Assembly: GCF_000787575.1 (NCBI RefSeq)
Contig: NW_012236529.1
Span: 1,612,001-1,676,000, forward strand
Direction of reading: 5' to 3'
Length of the DNA stretch: 64,000 bases
Origin: Acytostelium subglobosum LB1
Taxonomy: Eukaryota > Evosea > Eumycetozoa > Acytosteliales > Acytosteliaceae
The notes under the pieces were generated by a model. That model saw nothing but the letters and a program-made list of their open reading frames with translations. It was not told the origin of the DNA and made no database searches. Shown piece after piece: positions 23,093-32,797 of the stretch (positions are counted from its first letter, which is position 1; each line of letters opens with the position of its first letter). The translations under genes and the position numbers were made by a program.

Positions 23093-24284
23093 ATGAACTT
23101 ATACTTGCATAAAGAGATATCAGACGATCTATACAGCAAGTCTAATAGCAGCGCTCAAAAGGTAGGTGATAACGACTATGTGAGTTTAATACTTATTATT
23201 AAGGATATATCAATCTAATCAAACATGTAATGCACATAATCAATCACAAACAGAAGAACAACAGTAACAACAACAGTAACAATAACAACAAAGATAACAA
23301 TAACAAAGACAACAACATGCAAGAAATCGTAGTTGCATCACCAAGTCAGGACTATGACACAATGCCATTGCATCTGTTCAACAATGCTGCTAGCATAACA
23401 AAGGTCGACCTGAGCTACAACAATATAACGTATGTGGCTGTGCTCTCTTGTTACAATCCATAAAGTATAACTATACTGACATGTCCTCTCCATCACGACT
23501 CACAGGCGCATTGAGAACATTGAAAGCCTCACAAAGCTGACGTCACTGGTACTGGACAACAATCAGGTTGGCAACTCCAACTCGTTCCCATATCTACCAA
23601 CACTGAAAACACTATCATTGAACAACAACAATGTATGTAACCATCATGTTGTCTTGAGTGATTGGCAGTGCTCCAAAGTCTAACACTACCTACCTATCCA
23701 TGCACCAACAACAGATCGATGACCTCAAGGCATTCATCGAATCGATCAAAGACAAATTCCCCAACCTGACACATCTCAGCTTGCTCAAGAACCCTGCCTG
23801 TCCAAACTATTACTTCACCGGAACCGATTTCGGAGACTACCAGAAATATAGGTATGTCATTCATTCAATCAATCAATCAATCAACCATGTATACATACTT
23901 ACTCTCTTTGTTACCTTAGATACTACATACTTTCCAATTTGAAGCACTTAAAGTTCCTGGACTTTACAGAGGCAACAGTAGAGGAGAAGAAGGAGGCAGC
24001 TCGTTTGGGTCACTACTCTCTTACTGCCAGACCAACAGCACAAGATGTAAGACATGATAACTCACTTGAATTATCATTTGAACATGTTAACATTGACACA
24101 TAACCTTACCTCCTATTTCTAGATTGTAAAGGATGAGGATGAGGATGATCAGGATAACTTTAGAGCATTGCCACAGGAGCTGACTGAGGAGGGCAAGGGA
24201 AAGGCCGGATTCTCTGTCAGCAATTACGTATATTATGGAAGACAATCAGAGGGAAACAGATTCATCATGAACGACGACCTATAG
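23093..24284 (+). CDS. Leucine-rich repeat protein, LRMDA (C10orf11)-like
   Basis: Six exons: 23093-23161, 23254-23429, 23506-23632, 23715-23851, 23920-24046 and 24123-24284. All have GT..AG joins in consistent phase. It starts MNLYLHKEISDDLYSK, followed by an Asn/Lys run. Several leucine-rich repeats follow (ITKVDLSYNNIT, LTSLVLDNNQ, LTHLSLLKNPACPN). Then comes a YxxYRYYILSNLKHLKFLD cap and an EATVEEKKEAARLG tail, ending in a short acidic C-terminus. The spacing from KNPACPN to the LKFLD cap closely matches the human leucine-rich melanocyte differentiation-associated protein. A cytosolic scaffold role, perhaps in Rab-dependent organelle traffic, is known only by analogy. The small first exon is supported by phase and by its non-repetitive coding character. 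Confidence 0.75.
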
Positions 24285-24854
24285 GCATCATCAAACAACA
24301 ACAACAACAACAACAACAATTCCAACATACAGACCGAGCTCAACATGGCATCATTCGTAATGGTGCTACGTATTGAACCGGATGTATCAATCCAACAACC
24401 ATCAACAACAACCAACTATACCTGTTACTGTACAACTTATATAGCAATCATCATCCCCAGCCAATATTAAATGAATACTGATCAGCTGTCCATCCATCCA
24501 TTCAATCAATCAATCAATCAATCAATCCAACAACTACTCTCCTCCTTTCATCCCTCCCTCCTTCCATCCTGCCTTCCTTCCTTCCCCTCTCAATACTTCA
24601 CCCAGAGAAATCACACTTGATATCGCCTCCAATCAGTCCAGCCAGCCAACCAACCAATATCCTTTGACACACGACCAACAACAGTTTGTTGGATGTGATC
24701 CACAAAATGAGTTATCTATTCTAATACAGATATTTATATTAATGTCAATGTTCATTCCCTTGTGTTATTGTATTTAGGTATGTTTATTCTTATTTGTACG
24801 TTGTGTTATCATTGTTGTTATTATTGCATCAGATATTGAGGTTGAAGGTAGTTC
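24285..24854. other. Convergent intergenic region (3' UTRs)
   Basis: Lies between two genes that end towards each other. Contains CAA repeats, CAAT tetranucleotides at about 24505-24525, and a pyrimidine tract at about 24535-24597. No coding signal was recognised. Confidence 0.5.
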
Positions 24855-25645
24855 TTAGGCAGGCATAATGGCAGAGTTAGAATCTGAATCACCCTTTGAT
24901 TGGATGACAGCGGGACCAGACTCCTTTGATGATGATGAGTCTTCCTCCTTCTTCTTTGGTGCTGGTTTGTGGTCACCCTTCTTCTCGTCCTTTGTGACAT
25001 CACCATGTAGAGCGAGCTCCTCCTCATCCTGCTTCTTTTGCAGAGTTCTTGAAGTGACAAAGCTCAAAGATGTGAACAGGATCTGAATCACTGATACACC
25101 TGGTGCAATAACAACTCTAATAATGTTAATGTTCTTGAATCCCTCCATAAATATTACCAAAGCAGATACACCAGCCATAATTATAACGGTTATCACTCCC
25201 ATGATAACCATTAGTTTCCACCATGCAGACTATTATTATTATAAATATTAGTATAATGTGTCTGCTGTTGAAAGTTATATTTAATATAATACATACCATT
25301 GAGTAAAGGAAACAACAAAGGAATACTCTTCTTTGTTCACTGCATGTTGAACCGACCATTACTAGGTATGCTCTGCTTATAACTTCGAAACCAGTACCGA
25401 TGAGGTATAGACAATGTAGGGCGATACAACAGTTGAAATATACTGTTCCTGCAATTGACTTGGTACCCAGTCCAGTCAGTCCCAATGGCTTATTATAAAT
25501 AATAACTCCCAAACTACCGGCTAACATCACCAATATAGAGATGGTCCATAATGTAACTCTATAAATATATGTATTATTAGTACATTAGTTGAATGATTTA
25601 AGTTAGTCTTAGAAATACATACCTAAATTTTCCAACATATCCCAT
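24855..25645 (-). CDS. Four-helix membrane protein of unknown function
   Basis: Three exons: 25623-25645, 25297-25558 and 24855-25229. Joins are in phase and give 219 residues. The tiny first exon encodes MGYVGKF. Hydrophobic segments are visible at about residues 10-30, 40-65, 80-115 (possibly two close helices) and 125-150. The C-terminal ~60 residues are charged and Lys/Glu/Ser-rich (KKQDEEEL, KPAPKKKEED), so probably cytosolic. The layout resembles small tetraspan proteins, but the large Cys-rich loop of tetraspanins is missing. No family is recognised. It could act in the endomembrane system or plasma membrane. Confidence 0.65.
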
Positions 25646-27055
25646 TGTTATTATATCTGTGTCGTTATATAATTGATAAATAAATAAATATATAGTCTAA
25701 ATAATAATAATAATAATAATAATAAACTATCCTGTAGAATAATGTATGGTTAGTTATTTACTTTTGGTTAGGACAATATTGATTGATTGATTGTTGAGTG
25801 ATTGAGTAAGAGCCAGCGATGACAGAGCTTAAAAGTGGAATAATCCACATCATCCATAAGGTGTGATGAGGTTGTCCAAACAAGCAATCAAGCAAGAAAG
25901 TGATGATGTTGTTGATGACAACAGAACACCGATGAATATAGACAAGTATTCATATTTGTATTGTCTGACGGCGGACACTAAAAGTGAAGTGATGTGTTGG
26001 TGTCCGCCAAACCAACACATTCATTCGTCCATTTGTAAATCAATTGAATACATAATACGAAGATGATGTGTGAGTGTGTGATTGTGTGGTTGATTATGAG
26101 TAGTTGTTGGGGGAATGTGGACAAGGTGGATTGATCGTGCAGACACTCTTCCACTTGTGTTGTCCATGTCCAGACGCAAGAGGGTGGCAATCAATGGCAA
26201 TAATACTTAAAAGGGAAAACTGTTTAGTTGCTTAATTGTGTTTACAAGGATGTTGTTGTTGTTGTTGTTGTTGATCAATCTAGTTTAAAAGACATTCCAA
26301 TATGATATCAAAATATATATAAATTTGATAACAAATATTATCCAAATGAATGATGATAATTATTATTATTTACCTTTATAACTAAATAAATTAATATTTA
26401 GATATAGATTAATCTGATCCTAGACTCTGTCCTTGACAATGATGATGAAGATGACCATAATAATCACCATTGGTATATGACATTGACCTCATCTTTGGAA
26501 AGAATCGGCCACCATATAATTGAATAGTATATGAACATTCAGAGTCAATGATATCACTCGTTGACCATATATAGTATATGACCAATATTGTGTGTGTGTG
26601 TTTGTTTGATTGATTGAGTGAACACCAGTAAGTGAATTGGATATATGTTGTGTGTGTGTGGGTGTAGGTGTTGTGTTTAACACTCAATCAATCAATCAAT
26701 CAATCAGACAAATACACAACAGTTGTCATCACCCCTCATATACAACAATACCCATTTATCACAACAACATTGTTTATGTTGTTAACAAATGGAAGTTCAA
26801 AGTCAAACTTATTTTCTTTTCTTCATGAACAGTGATCTGTCACAAAAAAAAATAAGAGTTCATTGGTGAACACCTCTGCAACATCAAGCAACATCATTCA
26901 CCCCACACATTCCATTCAACACACCACACCAACCTGCAGGAGTCTCTCAGCTGAGCAACATCATCAAACAATCCAGAGTCTCTCTTACTCACCTCATTGT
27001 GATATATACATTTATAACACATACATACAATATACATATACATATATATATAATA
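25646..27055. other. Intergenic region between divergent genes
   Basis: Contains GTT repeats (about 26250-26270), a TCAA array at 26681-26706, TGTG runs and AT-rich sequence. On the minus strand about 26405-26560 shows a short stretch with coding-like codons (see findings), too uncertain to call. The right end, rich in CA and TATA, is likely the promoter and 5' UTR of the Bfr1-like gene. Confidence 0.45.
26681..26706. repeat. TCAA tetranucleotide array
   Basis: Five tandem TCAA units, the reverse complement of the TTGA arrays elsewhere in the window, lie about 350 bp 5' of the Bfr1-like gene. Confidence 0.7.
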
Positions 27056-28750
27056 ATGTCAACAACAACTAAACCTGCTACAACCGTTGCTGCTCCAAAG
27101 ACAGCTGCTGCCCCCAAGAGGGATGGTCAGCAGTCATCTGCTGCTGGTGGTGCGCCAAGAAAAGATAACAGAAGATCGAATGGCGCCAACACTACTTCAA
27201 CTACCACCACCTCCACTACTGGCAAGGACCAGACAGGCGAGAAGAAGGTCTACCCAGTGGACCCAATCATGGAGGCCCACAGAAAGAAGATTGACGATGC
27301 CATCGAGATGCAGAACAAACTGGTCGACAAGCGCGCTCAGCTCACCGAAAAGATGAGAGCCAATCGTGCAATCATCGAGAGCCTCACCAAGGACACTGAG
27401 GGTCGTACCGACGACACAAAGTCACAGAAGGATAGAAAGGACCTACTAAAGAAGAAGGCAGAGGAGGAGCGTGCAGAGTTGAGCAACCTCATCGAGCAGC
27501 AGAGATCACGCAGAGACACCACCGACGCTCTCGTCAAGGACCTCCCAATCCGCATCAATAAGAAGGACGAGAACATGACACTGGAGCAGGCAATGATCAT
27601 GATGGAGAAGACCGCACAGGACATTGAGAAGGAGATCGAGGCCGAGACCAACGTCAACGCCCAAAAGTCCCTCATCAAGAAGCAAACCCAACTCTCCTCC
27701 CAGAAGAAGCAGCTCATCGAGTTCTTTACTCAGCGTGAGAGTCTCTCCAACTTTGATACTTTAATCGTCGCCCAGAAGAGCAAGATCGCCGAGACCAAGA
27801 AGGAGTTGGATCAGGTGATTGCCAAACTCAACGAGAACCACAACCTTAAGACTAATTCACCAAGTGCCGAGCAGAGAACCAAACTGCGTGAGGAGAACAA
27901 CACCCTCAAGAAGGAGCACGACGAAGTCCACGACAAGATCCAAGCCATCAGTGCCCAGATCAAGGCGGACAAGAAGGCCAAGGACGACTACCACAAGGAA
28001 AGAGAGGTTCAGAGAGCCGAGGAGAAGAAGAAGAGGGACGAGGAGTGGATCGCCGAGAAGAAGAGAAGAGATGAGGAGTGGGCTGCAGAGAAGAAGAGAA
28101 GAGAGGAAGCACAAAAAGAGAGAGAAGAGAAGAGGTATGTATAGTGGATTGATTGATTGATTGTTTGGATATATATTAACATTGTTATTACTTCATATAT
28201 ATATAGACGCCTGGAAGAGTTGTCACAAGACCCATATGAGAATGATGTTGCTGATTGTGAGGCATTGGTTGCCTACTTGAACGCTATTAAGCCAAAGCCT
28301 GTTGTTGAGAAGGTTGCCACTGCCCAAGCTGTCATTGACATTGAGGGATACGCACCACTAGCAAAGAAGGAGGACAAGCGTGCCAGCCGTCTCGAGAAGA
28401 AGAAGGTCGTGGCTCCAAAGCCATTGCCAGAGATCATCAAGCATCCACTCAAGGTCATCACCGACTTTGAGAGACTCAGCCTCGCACTCCCCAACAAATA
28501 CGTTGACATTGACCAATCGATCGTCCAAATCAACGCCAAGAAGGAGCACTACAAGCAGTTGTCCAAGCAGGTCATGGAATCGAGACTCAAGGCCCAACAG
28601 GACGCCATCGCAGCCGCCGCCAACGCCGCCACCTCCTCAACCTCCTCTACCTCTGAGGAGACTACTACCACCTCGACCAGCAGCACCGCCACCACCTCTG
28701 AACAATCAGAGACTACTACCACTGCCGCAGTTGAGGAGGTGCAAGGATAA
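27056..28750 (+). CDS. Bfr1-like coiled-coil protein (nuclear segregation/BFR1 family)
   Basis: Two exons (27056-28134 and 28207-28750) give 540 residues. The chosen start MSTTTKPATTV follows an AT-rich leader; an in-frame ATG 57 bp earlier would add only a TATA-derived peptide. After a low-complexity N-terminus, about residues 70-360 form a nearly continuous charged coiled coil. It includes KVYPVDPIMEAHRKKIDDAI, LPIRINKKDENMTLEQA and an EEKKKRDEEW repeat. A DPYENDVADCEALVAYLNAI motif follows, resembling the conserved C-terminal part of yeast Bfr1. Thr/Ser-rich C-terminus. Yeast Bfr1 associates with polysomal mRNA-protein complexes at the ER; the same role is inferred here. Codon use is strongly biased, suggesting good expression. 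Confidence 0.7.
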
Positions 28751-29086
28751 ATCAACTGTTTGGTCTCCACAACACCGGTCGTATCTGACTGACTGATGGA
28801 TTCCGTGAAGTTGATCATAGTAATCATCCACTCACCCAATACAATACCCCCATGTTAACAATATTATGATTGACTTTGATTGTAATTGATTGGCTGAGTG
28901 TGTGTCCTTCCAAATCAAGCGATTGGACTTGATTGTTTGAGTCTGTCACTCTCTCAACACTTTCTGTTTCAGTTTGAAAACTATGATCACGAACACACTT
29001 TATCAATCATTTTCAAAGTTCAAACAACAGATAATTAGTTAGTTATACAAATAACATAAGAGATATTTATCAAACAGATAATAATA
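28751..29086. other. Intergenic region
   Basis: 3' flank of the Bfr1-like gene and 5' flank of the CUE/Smr gene; AT-rich, no gene or repeat of note seen. Confidence 0.5.
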
Positions 29087-31560
29087 ATGACATTTACAAA
29101 TACTGGATCAAATGATATCAGGGGTAAACCACCGTTCTTACCTGATACATCAGATGTGATGTTCCCAATCAGTAGAGAATGGATAAAGGATTGGTCGTTG
29201 GACGTTGACATTGATATTTGGGCAGAGTACATTAAGAGTACTACGGCAATGAAGATGGCTGAGGAGCATAGAGAGAAGGTGGAGTTCCTCATCACAATGT
29301 TTCCAGACATTCCTGACGAAACCATTGAACTCATGTTGGAGACGGTTCAAGGTGATGCCAAACTAGTTGTAGAGTTATTGCTAGAGCCCCTATTCGATAC
29401 AGACAATGACAATGAAGATTACAATGACAGTTATTATGATGTTAATGATATACCAATACCAGAGTTGGACATTCATGAAGACAACAACTACAAAACAATG
29501 CCAATGCCTATCAAGAAGCAATTTAATCAACATCAACAACAACAACAACCACAACAACAGAAGCAACAACAACAACAGAAGCAACAACAGAAGCAACAAC
29601 ATAAACAACAGAAACAACAACAGAAACAACAAAACCATTATCAGCCTCCTCCTCAGACATCACCAAAGAAGCAGTTTCTGAAACCAAAGGAATATCAGAG
29701 TATTCATTCATCAGAGCCACAACAACTACAATATGTACAACAACAACCCAAGACTACACCTCCTCTTACTCCAGTTGTGCCCATACTGGAGCCACCTCAA
29801 CAACCACAACTTGAACAACCTCAACAACTTGGTAGTGATTATAGAGTGATGCTGGCACACCTTCAGGACATGTTTGGACATATTCCAAGACAACATATTG
29901 CAATGGTCATTGAGATGGAGAACTTCAATCAAGACAAGACTATCGATGCACTCTGCGACTATGACAACACTTTGAGGAGATTGGAAGAGTATCAATTGCA
30001 GGTGGCATGGTTGCAGGAGCAGCAGGTGAAGGAGGAGATGGAGCTGAAGCAGCAGCAGCAACAGCAGCAACAACAGCAAATCCAAATGCAGCAACAACAG
30101 CAACAGAACATGACATCACATCAGAATATAATCAAGCCAAAGACCAACAACAATAACAACAACACACCAAAGAAACCAAAGAAGACATTCGAATCTCCAC
30201 CAAAGTTGGAGGATGTCATCAAGGAGCAACAAGAGAACAGTATCAAGAATCCATCGTCAGCATACAAATATGTTTCAACCTCATCATCTAGTCAATCATC
30301 TAAACAACATCAACAACAACATAGTCAACAACAACAACAAGAAGTTGTAGATAACGATAACTATGATGAATTGAATGCAAAGGCAATATTGGCACAGACA
30401 AGGAAGAGCAACAATCAATTCCATAATAATGGACAGGCTGATAAGAAGGAGATGTTGCTGTTGAAGGAGTTCTCTGTGATGGGAGAGGATGTTGTACTGA
30501 GTGTATACGAACAGTCTGGCAACGATCTCAAGAAGGCATGGGAGCATCTAAAGGAGATGAGAATGGAGGAGTATGGTGGTGATGTAAAGACACTGGCATC
30601 CAAGGTCAAGAAGCATTCCGCAATGAATAGTGGTCCACAGCCATACACCACCACGACAACTACAACAACAACAACATCATCAGCACCAACGACCACAGTG
30701 GCCAATCAAATACTCAATAGACAGCAGCAGCAACAAGGTGGAAAACCGAATAATAATAACAGGCCATTGCCAAATGCTGCTGCTGCTGTTGCTGATGAGC
30801 CAGACAGAGTTGCCATCATTCCATCTGGTCCAAACAAGGTGGAGATATACTCTGGAGTAACCAAAGTAGAGAAGACATTCCAGAGGGTCCAGCCCAATAA
30901 CCCAAAGAAGACCAGTCCCAAGTTGTCTTCAACTCAGATGAACCGTACGTACACTCCGTTACCAATGTAATGGTCGATCATTACCACTAACACAACATGT
31001 TACGCACACATGCAGAGAGGGACTACGAACAATACAGATCAGAAGCCAATAGATATGCAGCACTGAGGAATACATTCTTCAAACAAGCTGCCGCAGCATA
31101 CATGGCTGGAAAGGCTGCTGATGCTCGCTCATTGTCTGAGAAAGGTCGCCAATACGATGTGTTGCTGAAACAAGCCAACTCTAATGCATCCAACCAGATT
31201 TTTATGTCTTGGTAAGATTCGATCGATCATGAGTACAACCACCTCCACATTTCCCTAACCGGCTACAACATATATCATAATAGCAATTCGAGAATCAATG
31301 ATACACTTAGGATTGATTTACATGGATTGTACGTGACAGAGGCATTGGAGATGGTCAGCCACATTCTGGACGTTCACACGAGTGGAAAGTACGAGGGATC
31401 TGGAGAGGATCGACCAAAAGAAATCGAACTCATCACCGGTATGGGTAATCACAGTGAAGGAGGTGTTGCAAAGATCAAACCAGCGTTGATCAACCTGCTG
31501 CGCGAGTCCAGGTTGCAGTTCCAAGACAGGGGTGGTATCATAGCTGTCAAGTTAAGATAG
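29087..31560 (+). CDS. CUE-DUF1771-Smr protein, Cue2/N4BP2-like
   Basis: Three exons (29087-30944, 31016-31211, 31284-31560) give 776 residues. CUE-like domains are visible at about 60-100 (FLITMFPDIPDETIELML) and 255-300 (LAHLQDMFGHIPRQHIAMVI), with a third UBA/CUE-like helix set at 455-500. These are separated by very long CAA/CAG-encoded Gln tracts. A DUF1771 segment follows (~620-690; RDYEQYRSEANRYAALRNTF), then a C-terminal Smr domain with IDLHGLYVTEAL and ITGMGNHSEGGVAKIKPA. This order matches yeast Cue2 and animal N4BP2/NONU-1, which bind ubiquitin and cut mRNA on collided ribosomes (no-go decay). The GxGxHS loop has Met where many relatives have Arg. Role is inferred from architecture; the family call is strong. 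Confidence 0.85.
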
Positions 31561-31864
31561 TCGAACACATACACATACACATATCAGACATTTGTTGTGT
31601 GGCGTTTATAGATAGAGCTGGACCTGTCCAGCTGGCAATGTGTACAAATAATAATAATAGAACACGAAACGCATTCAGTGTCCAATCACAAACGCTGGCG
31701 TGGCTTTTTGATGATTCACAGACAACCACGTGGTCATCAAAAAAAAAAGTAGACCATCACTCCAAACAACACACTGCCGATCTTTTTAAAAACTATTGTC
31801 TCCGCACTATTATCTCTTTATTTATTTATTTATTTATTCAAAGACCAATCAAATATATATTCAA
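31561..31864. other. Intergenic region
   Basis: Short spacer between two rightward genes, with CACATA repeats, a poly-A run and a TTTA array (about 31818-31838) next to the following start codon. Nothing coding recognised. Confidence 0.45.
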
Positions 31865-32797
31865 ATGTATAACTATTTATACATAATATTTTCATTATTT
31901 ATTTTTAGTATATCACAGACATGTGGACTTCAAACAATCACAGTTTTAGTGGACTCCACATCAACAAACTCAAGGACTAATTGTGGACTTACAGGCAATA
32001 CACCTTGTGCCTCACTGTTCTTTGCATTCCAATCATTCTACCAACACTATCCAGATGCTAAGGATACATGGTTGGACATTCAACTGGCACCAGGACGATA
32101 CAACAGCATTGGAAATATATGGTTCCAATTGATTGGATTGAACGTATCGATCAGTGGAGTGTCCGATCAGGTCAAGATTGACTTGAATAGACAGGGACAC
32201 TTCATCACCATCACAGAAGTCGAGGATAGACCATTGCTCACAACAAGAGTTATGTTGAACAATCTCACAATATTCAATGCCAAGCAGACCGATGGAAGTG
32301 TAATCAAAATCAAAGCAAAGAGTTCAAAAACATTCATAGAGATCAACGACTGTACATTCATCGACAATACGGCCACAAACTCTGGTGGTGTCATGGCACT
32401 GCACAACGTCACCAGTGTAATCATCAGGAACAGTCTATTCTACAACAATAGTGCCAAGAATCAAGGCTCGTCGATCAGTGCCAACAATGTGAATTTGATA
32501 ATCAAAGACAGTGTGTTTGAAGATGGTGAGGACAAGGACGTTCTTCAGTGCACGTCCTCTAAAGTATCGATTATTGGCCTACTTGGCGCAACGAGTGGCA
32601 AAATCCTGCCCAACGATTGCACTATAAATCGTGTCGCTTCACTTTATTCGAATAGTGTCATCTTCATTATTGTTGGTATGGGTAGGGAGGTGGCTGGAAT
32701 TGATTATACTAATGTCAGTTCATTTGATGTCCAACTGATTCTACTACTACTACACACCAATCATTGGTCACTTACCTCATTGCCTCCATGTCCATAA
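31865..32797 (+). CDS. Secreted beta-helix-like protein, 3' end doubtful
   Basis: The ATG at 31865 gives a clear signal peptide (MYNYLYIIFSLFIFSISQTC), better than the in-frame ATG 69 bp earlier. About 310 residues follow. The mature part has a dictyostelid-style opening (PCASLFFAFQSF) and then repeated short strands of parallel beta-helix type. These include FIEINDCTFIDNTATNSGG, VIIRNSLFYNNSAKNQGSS and LIIKDSVFEDGED, as in pectin-lyase-fold and polymorphic outer-membrane-type proteins. It may be a secreted or wall/matrix protein. The last ~45 codons (from about 32667) run antisense through the final two exons of the ataxin-2 gene and look atypical (LLLLHTNHWSL). So the true end may be earlier, spliced, or the gene may be a shortened copy. 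Confidence 0.6.
   Translation: MYNYLYIIFSLFIFSISQTCGLQTITVLVDSTSTNSRTNCGLTGNTPCASLFFAFQSFYQHYPDAKDTWLDIQLAPGRYNSIGNIWFQLIGLNVSISGVSDQVKIDLNRQGHFITITEVEDRPLLTTRVMLNNLTIFNAKQTDGSVIKIKAKSSKTFIEINDCTFIDNTATNSGGVMALHNVTSVIIRNSLFYNNSAKNQGSSISANNVNLIIKDSVFEDGEDKDVLQCTSSKVSIIGLLGATSGKILPNDCTINRVASLYSNSVIFIIVGMGREVAGIDYTNVSSFDVQLILLLLHTNHWSLTSLPPCP

Noticed and set aside
27857-28114. Leu-rich minus-strand frame in the Bfr1-like gene
   Set aside because: Antisense of Lys/Glu-rich coiled-coil codons, which reads as Leu/Phe/Ser.
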